Of a DNA stretch of 29,276 nt, positions 7,436-15,555 are shown in pieces. Every line of letters starts with the position of its first letter. Positions within the stretch are counted from its first letter, which is position 1. The translations under genes and the position numbers were made by a program. Source of the stretch: UBA1731 sp964567665 (GTDB taxonomy: Bacteria; Verrucomicrobiota; Kiritimatiellia; RFP12; UBA1067); assembly GCA_964567665.1 (NCBI GenBank), contig CAZMNN010000030.1, forward strand, positions 1 to 29,276. The letters run 5' to 3'. A model generated the notes under the pieces. That model worked only from the letters and a program-made list of their open reading frames with translations. It was not told where the DNA came from and did not search any database.

Positions 7436-8928
7436 ATGGCATGTGCATCGATTTGTGCCACGAGTGTCGTTGGCCCATGCCCGGCCATGTCCGCCACAAC
7501 CTCTTGCCAAACAACTCGCGCCCGCGCAATCGCTGTCGCGTACGCTTTCATGTTCCTCCAACTACAATTGTCCATCCCTCTCGTTCCATCACGGTCACTC
7601 ACCATGTCTATCCTATCCTGGCCATCCACTCCCCCAGTTTCATCATGAACATCCAACACACCCACGAATTGATTTCGTCCGCAACATAATCCTATACGCT
7701 CCACCACCCTCGCCATTTCGTTCCCCGCCATCTCGTTTTGGTTTTCGTTTACTCCATGTTCCGCGTTCTGTTCTGTTTGATTATCCCTCTGCGCCGCGTT
7801 CCACATTTCATTTCGTCCGCAACATAATCCTATACTTTTGTCTCCCATCGCTCTTACGTTTCGGATGTCGTCCACCGCGTTCGCGCCGTGGTTGTCCATC
7901 ATATTCTGTCTATCGCTCATCGCGATTGTGCCGGAGTTGTTTGCGTTCGATGCTTCAACGGCGGCGGTATCTGCGTCGGTGGATTCCGCAGACAGCGGTT
8001 CGACAACAGAAGTATCCTCGGACGGCGGTTCAACGATGACGGCGGCGGGTACGGGGTCGTCGAGGCCGGCGATCCGGCGGAGTTTCTGTGCGGCGGCCTT
8101 GTAGCGCATGACAGTCGTATAGCGCAGATAAAGTGCCGGGATGTTTTCCTGAAGCCAGCGTTTCACTCCACCGCGCCGTCCGACGATTGCGCCGTTATCG
8201 TTGAAGATAAGGCTATTGTCGAGGAAGCATTCGAGGTCGGCGACGAGGCTTCCGAGCCGGATTGTGGCTTCGTGGGATTTGCCGACGAGAAGCCAAGCGT
8301 CGAGAATCTGCTCGCGTGTCGGGCATGGGTTCAGAGTTGTGCGCCGCCGGATTCGTCGCCCGGCGGCGCGGGTGCGGCGGCGGGCGTTCTCCGCGTCGTA
8401 GTACGACGGTCGGCGGATTGTATGGCGGAGACGGTCGATCCGGCGCGTTGCCGTCATGCGGACGAACCGCGCCAGGCACTGAAGCGTCCAGACGTCACCA
8501 TCCGCCCACTCGACCATCTCGGAGAGCGTCCAGCTCTCACGACGCCAGACGGCCGCGAAGCCCTCCGTGGCCTCCATGAGGTCGCCCACGGCGCGGCAGC
8601 GTTTCTGTTGATTGCGTCGACGGCTCTCGACACGACGCTCGTGCGCCTCAACGATTGCGCGTTCGACTGGTTCATACTTCGCCCGCCACGTCTGTTCTGC
8701 CTTGGCCTCAGGTGTCGTACTTTCCGCCACTGCGACATGTGCTTCCAAACATCCCATTGTCGTTGTGCGTCCTGCTTCCGAAAGACCCGTTTTCCCGCTT
8801 CCTCCCATCGTGTGTCCTGTCTCGAGACATTCCGTTGGTGTACTTCTCTCCATTGCGTGTCCCGTCTCCGAATACCCTGTTATCGGCCTTTCCGCCGCGT
8901 TGTGATTCGTCGTGTCGCTGTTTTTCAT
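7402..8928 (-). CDS. Repetitive protein of unknown function
   Basis: 508 residues; I do not recognise the family. The start is supported by a strong ribosome site on the minus strand (ggagg, 4 nt before ATG). Residues about 8-52 are 15-residue imperfect repeats rich in ETGH/SEAGRT (a 45-bp DNA period). Residues about 75-300 are a charged, mostly helical core, including RRGGVKRWLQENIPAL and RYTTVMRYKAAAQKLRRIAGL, which could be nucleic-acid binding. The C-terminal 200 residues are low in complexity, rich in Asn, Asp, Glu and Met, and contain IGLCCGRN twice, encoded by an exact 26-bp DNA repeat. The last residues come from the 28-bp array. It has no signal peptide and no same-strand partner, and it sits alone among repeats next to the mnmE copies, so it may be island cargo. 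Confidence 0.7.
   Translation of the reverse strand: MKNSDTTNHNAAERPITGYSETGHAMERSTPTECLETGHTMGGSGKTGLSEAGRTTTMGCLEAHVAVAESTTPEAKAEQTWRAKYEPVERAIVEAHERRVESRRRNQQKRCRAVGDLMEATEGFAAVWRRESWTLSEMVEWADGDVWTLQCLARFVRMTATRRIDRLRHTIRRPSYYDAENARRRTRAAGRRIRRRTTLNPCPTREQILDAWLLVGKSHEATIRLGSLVADLECFLDNSLIFNDNGAIVGRRGGVKRWLQENIPALYLRYTTVMRYKAAAQKLRRIAGLDDPVPAAVIVEPPSEDTSVVEPLSAESTDADTAAVEASNANNSGTIAMSDRQNMMDNHGANAVDDIRNVRAMGDKSIGLCCGRNEMWNAAQRDNQTEQNAEHGVNENQNEMAGNEMARVVERIGLCCGRNQFVGVLDVHDETGGVDGQDRIDMVSDRDGTRGMDNCSWRNMKAYATAIARARVVWQEVVADMAGHGPTTLVAQIDAHAIQGHQTENALT
7672..7835. repeat. Exact 26-bp direct repeat (138 bp apart)
   Basis: The 26 bp at 7672-7697 recur without change at 7810-7835 (core cgtccgcaacataatcc). 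Both encode the IGLCCGRN segment of the minus-strand protein, 46 codons apart and in frame. Exact identity amid diverged flanks suggests recent duplication, conversion, or selection on the segment. Confidence 0.85.
8768..8902. repeat. 45-bp imperfect tandem repeats, three units
   Basis: Units start near 8768, 8813 and 8858, each opening with gtcctgtctccga or a close variant. On the minus strand they encode the 15-residue N-terminal repeats of the unknown protein. Confidence 0.65.
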
Positions 8929-9590
8929 GCCGCCTCCATCTTCATTGCCGTTTTAACCGGTTTCAGAATGATTTTTTCCTTCAGAACGATTACTCGTGCT
9001 ACGAGATTTTTTAGAATATCGCACTATGATTTTCAGAATTTACCATTCTTTTTTGGATGTAAGTCGCTTTTCCTTGGAAGTCAGTGCTTCGTGAATGTTG
9101 AAAGTCACCGCTCCTTGGAGAAGGTGATGGAAGTGTACACTTACCATCATGGCGCCAAATTTTACCAAACTTGTCATTCGTATGCAATTGGAAAGTAAGA
9201 TTATGATGCGGACTAATCCTTTTCAGTGCATGGCATAGTCAGTTTCCAAGATTTTAGTGATAAAAATGGCAAGTGAATCCATCAGTTCCGTTTTATGAGA
9301 TTACGGTGCGGACGAATTATTATTAGAACAACGGCGGCAAAGTTTCGGCTCTTCAAAATGTTGCGGATGCTTTGGAGTTATTCTGAAACGGGTGTATTTT
9401 TCGCATATTTGAAAATTACACATTCCCCACAATGTAGAATCGGTTGCAGGCGAATGCTGCAAGGAGTTTTGTCTCATGCGAAGCTATGGAGATGCTGAGA
9501 GCTTCTGGCTGAATTGGTAGGTTTTTCGGCGCTTTCGTTGCTTGACATCAGTAAGATTGGAAACTTTCTAACTTCCCAGCACTACAGCGC
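8929..9590. other. AT-rich stretch without a convincing gene
   Basis: Base composition drops clearly below that of the flanking genes. Short frames exist, but none has a ribosome site together with protein-like composition. Scattered ttttcagaa words and two variants of a g-tgcggac-aat motif (near 9206 and 9302) suggest decayed repeats. The promoter of the minus-strand gene must lie at its left edge, but no clear -10 was seen. Confidence 0.6.
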
Positions 9591-9821
9591 CCAATTATCC
9601 GGTTCCAAGTAAGTAGGCGAATTGCGGTCGAAGTTGCGACAGGAGTGTACCTCGCGCAGCATCCAATTATCTGGTCTTCAGTAGGCGAAGTGCAAACAAT
9701 AGGCGCAGTGCGGCCGAAGAGGCGACTATGGGTGTACCCCGCGCAGTGTCCAATTATCCGGTCTTCAGTAGGTGAAGTGCAACCAACAGACGAATTGCGG
9801 TCGAAGTGGCGACTGGGGGGC
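9591..9821. repeat. Three tandem repeats of 72 and 87 bp
   Basis: Units begin with ccaattat at 9591, 9663 and 9750 and share segments such as ggtcttcagtaggcgaagtg, attgcggtcgaag and gtgtaccccgcgca. The first unit lacks about 15 bp. The repeats are open on the minus strand, giving a repeated TSPTEDxIIG peptide, but no ribosome site supports translation. Confidence 0.8.
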
Positions 9822-9875
9822 ACAAAAAAAATGAGCATGATGGTGAGTTTGTTGTTGCAGAAAAAAAAAATGTTT

Positions 9876-9884
9876 TGCTATATT
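9876..9884 (+). promoter_or_regulatory. Possible extended -10 facing the gap
   Basis: TGCTATATT resembles the extended -10 elements elsewhere in the window. A transcript would run through the gap and the 13-bp repeats towards the gene at 10098. There is no convincing -35. Confidence 0.35.
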
Positions 9885-9905
9885 GTTCACTCGTAGAAGG
9901 ATTGT

Positions 9906-10005
9906 NNNNNNNNNNNNNNNNNNNNNNNNNNNNNNNNNNNNNNNNNNNNNNNNNNNNNNNNNNNNNNNNNNNNNNNNNNNNNNNNNNNNNNNNNNNNNNN
10001 NNNNN
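9906..10005. other. Scaffold gap (100 N)
   Basis: A run of exactly 100 N, a conventional spacer of unknown true length. It is preceded by aggattgt and followed by units ending ggattgt, so the 13-bp tandem array probably spans it and caused the assembly break. Confidence 0.98.
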
Positions 10006-10070
10006 CCTTCGGGATTGTCCTTCGGGATTGTCCTTCGGGATTGTCCTTCGGGATTGTCCTTCGGGATTGT
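10006..10070. repeat. 13-bp perfect tandem repeat, five units visible
   Basis: ccttcgggattgt is repeated five times without change up to 10070, directly before tataaa (10073-10078) and 28 bp before the next start codon. The copy number is unknown because of the gap. It could be a variable-number locus upstream of the exported-protein genes. Confidence 0.95.
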
Positions 10071-10097
10071 CCTATAAAGGTGAGGGGAGGCAGTAAC

Positions 10098-10772
10098 ATG
10101 AAAGCCAGAAACTATCTTGCAGCCGCAATGGCAACAGCGGTATTGTCCCTGTCATATGCCGACGGACGCAACGTCAGCACTGCGACAAGCGTCCCGACAT
10201 TCATATTTCTGCGTCCGGAGGTTCATTCATTCTGGCATACTGCGATGGGTGGCGAGGTGGAGCTGCCTGTTGATTTCCCTGAGGCGGCATCGTCCGCAAC
10301 ACTGACTGTGCGTGGCGTTGGCTATGAGGCGACATATGGCGGCATCGTCACAAATCTGTTTACGGTGACGCTTCCGGCGGCGAGTTCGCCAAAGACTGAG
10401 AACGTCTACGATCTTGTCCTTTCATTTGACGACGGCACGGTCAGGACTGCCAGGGTCGGTGTCGTTCAGGGACATTCCGTCGGCTCCGAGGGCGTTGCGC
10501 GATGTGTCCTGCCGCATGATTCAACGACATGGCGCAAGGTGAAGTACCGGGCAGTCCTGCCGATCCCATATGGGACTGATTCTGTCACCGTCTTGCGCGA
10601 CGGCGCGGAGCCGGTTGTCGTCGATACATGTCTGGATGGTGCGCAAGGCTGGTTTGCTCTTGCGCCGATCATGTGCGGGGAGCGTTTGGCCGTTTCGATT
10701 CCAGACGGCGGCGGAACGCAATCTGCTTCCCTCATCGGATTCATTGATGGATTTCGCCTGTCGGTCAGGTGA
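10098..10772 (+). CDS. Exported protein of unknown function
   Basis: 224 residues. ATG 10098 is chosen because a strong ribosome site (gaggggagg, 10082-10090) precedes it and the protein then starts with a signal peptide (MKARNYLAAAMATAVLSLSYADG, cleavage near residue 21). The frame is open further upstream only because the 13-bp repeats lack stops. The mature part is beta-rich, with regular Val/Thr/Gly strands such as ATLTVRGVGYEATYGG and SVTVLRDGAEPVVVDTCLDG, as in an Ig-like or jelly-roll surface protein. I recognise no family. It is followed after 21 nt by the SUMF1-fold gene and probably co-transcribed with it. Confidence 0.8.
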   Translation: MKARNYLAAAMATAVLSLSYADGRNVSTATSVPTFIFLRPEVHSFWHTAMGGEVELPVDFPEAASSATLTVRGVGYEATYGGIVTNLFTVTLPAASSPKTENVYDLVLSFDDGTVRTARVGVVQGHSVGSEGVARCVLPHDSTTWRKVKYRAVLPIPYGTDSVTVLRDGAEPVVVDTCLDGAQGWFALAPIMCGERLAVSIPDGGGTQSASLIGFIDGFRLSVR

Positions 10773-10793
10773 TGTCATGGAAAGGATAAAGCG

Positions 10794-12152
10794 ATGAAAT
10801 CAACAATAGTCAGGTGGTCGGTGAGAGTCCCTGCCCTTTTTGCGGCGGCGTCGCTTCAAGCTGCGACGGTCGGCCAGATCCTTGTGAGGCAGCAGTGGCC
10901 GTGGTCCACGGATGTCAAGGTCGAATACACTATTTCGGATGTGACGTCGCCGGTGGATGTCGGTGTCAGGGCGTTTTCCGGGGATGTAGAACTTGACCGT
11001 ACGAAGCTTGCTTCCGCCATCAGCGGAACTCGCTTCGGCATCACGGAAGGCGGCGCCTATTCGTTCACGATAGATCCGGTGGCGGCGTTCGGCACGAATA
11101 GGGTGGCGATATCTGATTTCCGGGTGCAGCTTGAGACTTCCGATTCTGCGACGAACGAGACGGAAGTGCTGTACAAGATATTCGATCTTGCGGACGGTTC
11201 GTGCGAGGATGTCACACGTGCCGATCTGCACAACGGAAGGATGGGATCTTATGAAACCGACTTCGGAAAATTCGGGACGGGATTCAACACGGCGCTGTCC
11301 GACGTGCTGATTTGGACGGATGTCACGAATCAAGCAAAGTACGCCACTACGCACATGGTGTTCAGGCGCATCAGCGCAAAGGACGCCACGTTCATGATGG
11401 GGTCGCCATCCGGAGAACGAAATCACGGCACCAACGAGACGCAGCACGCCGTATCATTCTCGGAGGACTACTTCATGGCGGTCTTCCCGATCACAAAGGC
11501 CCAGATTGAACAGCCGACATTGGCGATCTCGGCTAAGCGCTGGGAATATGGCGTATACAGTGAGTTGAACGGCGACACAAACAGAATGCCGGCCACCTGC
11601 ACCTCCATGGTTTGGCACAGAGGAACATCGTCGTCATGGCCGGCGGACGGACACAATGTGGATGCCGACCGCTTTCTTGGAAAACTTCGCAGCCTGACCG
11701 GCGGTACATATCTGTTCGATATACCTACGGAAGCGCAATGGGAATATGCGTACCGCGCAGGGACGACAACAATTCTGTACGATGGGATTGCATATCCCAA
11801 CACCGACAACTCCTATTGGATCGGACTCCAGGCTTTGGGCTGGTTTGACTCCAACAGTATGCAGAATGGTGTCCGGGGCTTTTTTCAGGTTGGTCTGAAG
11901 GCTCCGAATGCATTTGGCCTTTACGACATGGTCGGCAACATATTTGAACTATGCCTTGACAGGTACAACGGAGACTATGTGTTGACGGAAAGTGTGCAGG
12001 TCGACCCCGTTGGCGCGGAAACGGGCGATGGCGGGATAACGCGCGGCGGATGCTATTCGTATGGTGCGCCATGGTGCCGTGCGGCGCACAGAATGACTTC
12101 AGGCGTCAGCGGCGGATTGGCCGGCGTTCGCCTGGTGTTCCCGGCGAGATAG
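10794..12152 (+). CDS. Exported SUMF1/FGE-fold protein
   Basis: 452 residues with an N-terminal signal peptide (about 1-23, ending LQAA). Residues 24-190 form a beta-rich region (DVKVEYTISDVTSPVDVGVRAF) seen in exported proteins of this bacterial group. From about 195 there is a formylglycine-generating-enzyme sulfatase fold: FMMGSPSGE, the FPITKAQ segment, FDIPTEAQWEYAYRAG, FGLYDMVGNIFELCLDRY and, at the end, GGCYSY...WCRAAHR...GVRLVF. True FGE uses a Cys pair near the C-terminus; only Cys428 is clearly seen in that region, so enzyme activity is doubtful and a binding or scaffold role is as likely. It lies 21 nt after the previous gene and 70 nt before the GH71/99-like gene. Confidence 0.85.
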   Translation: MKSTIVRWSVRVPALFAAASLQAATVGQILVRQQWPWSTDVKVEYTISDVTSPVDVGVRAFSGDVELDRTKLASAISGTRFGITEGGAYSFTIDPVAAFGTNRVAISDFRVQLETSDSATNETEVLYKIFDLADGSCEDVTRADLHNGRMGSYETDFGKFGTGFNTALSDVLIWTDVTNQAKYATTHMVFRRISAKDATFMMGSPSGERNHGTNETQHAVSFSEDYFMAVFPITKAQIEQPTLAISAKRWEYGVYSELNGDTNRMPATCTSMVWHRGTSSSWPADGHNVDADRFLGKLRSLTGGTYLFDIPTEAQWEYAYRAGTTTILYDGIAYPNTDNSYWIGLQALGWFDSNSMQNGVRGFFQVGLKAPNAFGLYDMVGNIFELCLDRYNGDYVLTESVQVDPVGAETGDGGITRGGCYSYGAPWCRAAHRMTSGVSGGLAGVRLVFPAR

Positions 12153-12222
12153 CTATGCGGAACAGGGCGTTCCATCTGGAATTTATCGAAGCGCAACATT
12201 GCGAGGAAAGGGTAGATAGAGA

Positions 12223-14736
12223 ATGAAAATGAATGTGCTTTTGCTGTTGTCCGCCGGATTCGCGCTTGCCGCATCCTGCGCAGAGGATTTTCGCCCGCCG
12301 TTCGACAAGAGCGACTACAAGGGGCGTGTCGGCATTCAGCTCAACCCGTGGTTTCCGTTGAACAAGCCGCCGATACATGCGCTTGGCGGGCCGAACCGCG
12401 CATATGTCCATCACGAAGGCACCGACATCTGGCGGCAGGGCATGGAACTGTGCGCCGAATACGGCGTCAATCTATGGGTTCCGGAAATCAACGAGCCGAC
12501 GGCATGGACGGGCGTGTGGAGACAGCTTCTTGACGCCGCAGGGACAAACAATCCGCCTATCAAGGTGGGAATGTTCTTCGGAATGTATTCGGGCGGCAAG
12601 GACGTCAAGGAGACGAAAGAGGCCGTGGTGGCCTCGATGAAGAAAGTGCTTGGGCCGTTCCGTGACGATCTGAAGATACATCCCGCGATGAATCGCGCCG
12701 GTGGATATCCTGTCATGATCGTCTATAATCCGAAGAAGTTCTCGCCTGCGGACTGGGGCGACGTGTTTGCCGCGCTTGATGCGGAGTTCGGGCGCATGGT
12801 CTATCTCCTGAATGTCGGCGAGCTTGCGTACATGGCGGCGCAGGGCGGCGGTGGAGAGTCGGCGGTGGACGAAAGGTTCGAAAAGCTGCTGCGTGAATAC
12901 CTGCCATATTGGGACGGAATCTCGTCCTACGGCAACGGGATGCGCGTTCCTTTCGACAGAATAAGAAAAGTGATGGGAGAATATCCGCAGAAGCTCTATG
13001 AGGGGCAGGGCCATTTCACGTACACATGCCACTTCCACATGGGCGGATGCGAAGTTCCGCTATCGAAGGGCTGGCGCGACCACCTTGAGGATTGTTTCGG
13101 GAGCGATCCTGATGCCGTGATGCTGACGAATCTCTTTGACCACTACGAAAATTCGATCGTGTATCCTTGCTACGACCGGGAAGATCTGCTTCTTCGCTAT
13201 CTTGAATGGCGGCTGTCGCAGTGGAAGGGGCGTGAGTTCCGGAGGGAGCGCAAGCCTGAACTGGTCGTGTGCAACTATGCGATGGTTCTGCTCGGCTGGC
13301 AAAGCCTTGATTTTGAGGTGCTGAGCTTTCCGATAGACGCGAAGGCGGGAGACGTGACATTGCGTCTCGACATATGTGACACGTCCGGCAAGGTTCTGCA
13401 CACGTTCCCGGAGCGGAAGGTGCGGAGCGACAGGTTCTGCGTGGAGCGGTTCAGCGTTCCCTCGACGGATTTCGCGGGGGAGCGTGGTGTCGTGCCGCGT
13501 CTGCGGTATGTGTGGAAAGGTCGCGAACGGTCGATGAACTACAATCCGATGACGTTGATCGATCCATCGATCAGGAGCTATCGGATGTTCTGGGCGCGTT
13601 CAACGAAGAACGAACTTGAGGTCAGGGGTGCGAACGAATGGTCGCTTGATGGCGTTTCGGCGGGCGGAACGCACCGGCCGTCGCGAACTGGACTTTCGCG
13701 CTTCTCCACGCGGATCGCGCCGGTGTTTGGAGGAAACGGGAAGACGGGCGGCGTCTCGCGCCGGGGCATCAAGCGCGACGGGGTGGAGTTCTACTACATG
13801 GATGAAGGAGGAAAGGGATTTTCTGGCGAAAAGACGATTCCGGTTCCGCCGCCCGGACAGGCCTTGCACTGGTATCACCTTGAGATGGAGAATCAATTTG
13901 GCCGCAAGTTCCAGACGCTGCCAATCTGGGATGAGGACGGTTCAAGGTCTAAACAGGTGAACGTACCCGTCTGGAAGGAGGACGGGACGGTCGCCGATTT
14001 CATGATTGAGGGAACGCGGGTTCCGTTCTGGCACTATCCTCTTGACGAGGATTACGGGAAAATCATATTAGACGTCAGCGGCTACGAACATCACGGCGCC
14101 GTCGGGTACGCGAAATACGGCGGCGGACATCTTGGGTACACAGGCTACAACCATCTGCACAACGGGCCTGTTTCGCCGTTCGATCCGAAGAAGGATCATT
14201 CGCTCTACCGTCGGGACAGGAATGGTAGGGGCTATCTTCGCTTCAACGGCTCGAACGATTACGTCATCGTCCAGGGCGGCACGGCGTTCCCCGGCGCGTG
14301 CACGTATGAGGTGTCGGTGCGTCCGGCGGAACTTGGCCGCGTGATGGGGATTGTCGGAACGGCCAACAACCAGATGTCAATAGACCTGCTTCCCGACGGG
14401 GCTGTGCGCGTGACGCGAAAGGGCGCGAGGGAGGGCGCGGCCGGGATGAAGTCCGCACCGGCAGCCGACAGTTCGGTCACGTCTTCGGTGAAGGTCGTTC
14501 CTGGACGGTGGACCAAAATTGCGGTCACATACGATCTCAAGGTCGTCCGGCTCTACGTGAACGGCAAGCCGGCGGGGGAGATGCCGTCGAATCCTGTCAA
14601 GGATCACGAGTGGATAAACCATGTGATACTCGGTTCCAAGTGCGGATGGGTGTGGCGACCGCACGGCTATTTCAAGGGCGACATTCGCGGCATACGCATC
14701 TACGGCCGCAACCTCGCCGTATCGGAGTTCCTGTAA
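12223..14736 (+). CDS. Exported GH71/GH99-like glycosidase with LamG tail
   Basis: 837 residues. Signal peptide MKMNVLLLLSAGFALAASC; the Cys at 19 is near a loose lipobox, so it may be a lipoprotein. Residues about 30-350 resemble the GH71/GH99-like barrel: an early GIQLNPWFP strand, PVMIVYNPKKFSPADWGDVF, and LTNLFDHYENSIVYPCY, which matches the conserved D..E segment of GH71 enzymes (alpha-1,3-glucanases); GH99 acts on alpha-mannosides. The exact substrate cannot be read from the sequence. A beta-rich middle section follows, then a LamG/concanavalin-like domain from about 610 (YLRFNGSNDYVIVQGG, WTKIAVTYDLKVVRLYVNG, IRGIRIYGRNLAVSEF). A purine-rich ribosome site lies upstream. Probably acts on polysaccharide at or outside the outer membrane. 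Confidence 0.8.
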   Translation: MKMNVLLLLSAGFALAASCAEDFRPPFDKSDYKGRVGIQLNPWFPLNKPPIHALGGPNRAYVHHEGTDIWRQGMELCAEYGVNLWVPEINEPTAWTGVWRQLLDAAGTNNPPIKVGMFFGMYSGGKDVKETKEAVVASMKKVLGPFRDDLKIHPAMNRAGGYPVMIVYNPKKFSPADWGDVFAALDAEFGRMVYLLNVGELAYMAAQGGGGESAVDERFEKLLREYLPYWDGISSYGNGMRVPFDRIRKVMGEYPQKLYEGQGHFTYTCHFHMGGCEVPLSKGWRDHLEDCFGSDPDAVMLTNLFDHYENSIVYPCYDREDLLLRYLEWRLSQWKGREFRRERKPELVVCNYAMVLLGWQSLDFEVLSFPIDAKAGDVTLRLDICDTSGKVLHTFPERKVRSDRFCVERFSVPSTDFAGERGVVPRLRYVWKGRERSMNYNPMTLIDPSIRSYRMFWARSTKNELEVRGANEWSLDGVSAGGTHRPSRTGLSRFSTRIAPVFGGNGKTGGVSRRGIKRDGVEFYYMDEGGKGFSGEKTIPVPPPGQALHWYHLEMENQFGRKFQTLPIWDEDGSRSKQVNVPVWKEDGTVADFMIEGTRVPFWHYPLDEDYGKIILDVSGYEHHGAVGYAKYGGGHLGYTGYNHLHNGPVSPFDPKKDHSLYRRDRNGRGYLRFNGSNDYVIVQGGTAFPGACTYEVSVRPAELGRVMGIVGTANNQMSIDLLPDGAVRVTRKGAREGAAGMKSAPAADSSVTSSVKVVPGRWTKIAVTYDLKVVRLYVNGKPAGEMPSNPVKDHEWINHVILGSKCGWVWRPHGYFKGDIRGIRIYGRNLAVSEFL

Positions 14737-14830
14737 GCCGATCATCATTCATCATGGCGTAGCCTCCTCATTCGTGCGTCCTCAGCCTCGTGTAGACGAA
14801 AATCGTCCGGAGGTGGTGTGCCGGAGGTGG

Positions 14831-14838
14831 TGTATAAT
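14831..14838 (+). promoter_or_regulatory. -10 element of comF
   Basis: TGTATAAT contains a perfect TATAAT at 14833-14838. It sits after a 13-bp direct duplication (ccggaggtggtgt, at about 14807 and 14821). The predicted transcript starts near 14845, just before the ribosome site ggagg (14847-14851), which excludes the upstream GTG at 14818 as start. Confidence 0.55.
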
Positions 14839-14856
14839 ACACCGGCGGAGGATGCA

Positions 14857-15525
14857 ATGGTTCGGGTTGCCGAGAGGATAAAGGATCTGCTGTGGCCGCG
14901 CACGTGTGCCGTGCGCGACTGCGGATGCGCTTCTGACAGACCCGGCCGGTACATATGTTCGCGATGCCTTGCGTCGCTCCCGTGGTACGACGAGTTCGCC
15001 AAGAGTGCGTTCGCGTACCTTTCGCCGATCACGGAGCTGATAAACACATACAAGTTCGGCGGCGCGACGTATCTCACCGACGATTTCGCAGACGCAATGG
15101 TCGAATCGTTCAGGAAAAAGCACGATGCGTCTTCCGTTGATGCCGTAATGCCTGTTCCGCTCCATCCGAACCGCATGAAGGAGCGAGGCTACAACCAGTC
15201 CGAACTCCTTGCCGCCGCGTTCGCCGCCCGCATCGGACGCCTGTGCGATGCAACGTCTCTCGTCCGGGCGGCAGATACCGAGCATCAGAGCCGTTCGAGC
15301 GGCGATGAGCGGCGCAGGAACCTGAAGGGTGCGTTCCGCGTTGCGGCGCCGTGCTTTGTGCGTGGACGCACAATTGTGCTGATCGATGACGTCATGACGA
15401 CCGGAAGTACGCTCAAGGAATGTGCCGATGTTCTCCTCGCGGCCGGTGCGTATCGCGTGGTGCCGTTTGCGCTTGCGAAGGCGCTCATGGACGAAGACCT
15501 TGGGGAAGATTTCCGCGATACATGA
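14857..15525 (+). CDS. comF: ComF family phosphoribosyltransferase-like protein
   Basis: 222 residues. ATG 14857 is supported by ggagg 5 nt upstream and by the -10 at 14833. The N-terminal double-Cys zinc-finger region (CAVRDCGC...ICSRCLASLP) is followed by the type I phosphoribosyltransferase fold: AVMPVPLHPNRMKERGYNQSE and the PRPP loop IDDVMTTGST at 176-185. ComF proteins take part in uptake of transforming DNA, where the family acts at the inner membrane or cytosol with the helicase ComFA and DprA in Gram-positives; the precise reaction is unclear. Many non-competent bacteria keep a lone comF, and no other competence gene is nearby. rnhC follows after 30 nt with its own promoter. Confidence 0.9.
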   Translation: MVRVAERIKDLLWPRTCAVRDCGCASDRPGRYICSRCLASLPWYDEFAKSAFAYLSPITELINTYKFGGATYLTDDFADAMVESFRKKHDASSVDAVMPVPLHPNRMKERGYNQSELLAAAFAARIGRLCDATSLVRAADTEHQSRSSGDERRRNLKGAFRVAAPCFVRGRTIVLIDDVMTTGSTLKECADVLLAAGAYRVVPFALAKALMDEDLGEDFRDT

Positions 15526-15531
15526 TATAAT
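15523..15531 (+). promoter_or_regulatory. Extended -10 promoter of rnhC overlapping the comF stop
   Basis: TGATATAAT is a perfect extended -10. Its first three bases are the stop codon of comF. The transcript would start near 15538, 18 nt before the rnhC ATG, so the upstream GTG at 15532 is unlikely to be used. Confidence 0.6.
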
Positions 15532-15555
15532 GTGCCGCAAAAGGACGAAAGGACG

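Noticed and set aside
7200..8039. 279-residue plus-strand frame
   Set aside because: Pro/Ser/Arg-rich antisense of the minus gene that begins inside the 28-bp repeats; no ribosome site.
7888..9198. 436-residue plus-strand frame
   Set aside because: Mirror of the minus-strand gene at 7402-8928, which has a GGAGG ribosome site and more protein-like composition; the plus frame is rich in Cys and Arg and has no start signal.
9548..9838. Minus-strand small protein with repeated TSPTEDxIIG
   Set aside because: The peptide repeat follows from the 72/87-bp DNA repeats; unequal unit lengths and no ribosome site argue against a gene.
8929..9905. tRNA or rRNA gene in the gene-poor segment
   Set aside because: No T-loop GGTTCRANTCC signature with a matching acceptor stem, nor any rRNA-like block, could be found by eye.
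14818..14856. GTG start for comF
   Set aside because: The TATAAT at 14833 lies inside this extension; the ATG at 14857 has a proper ggagg.
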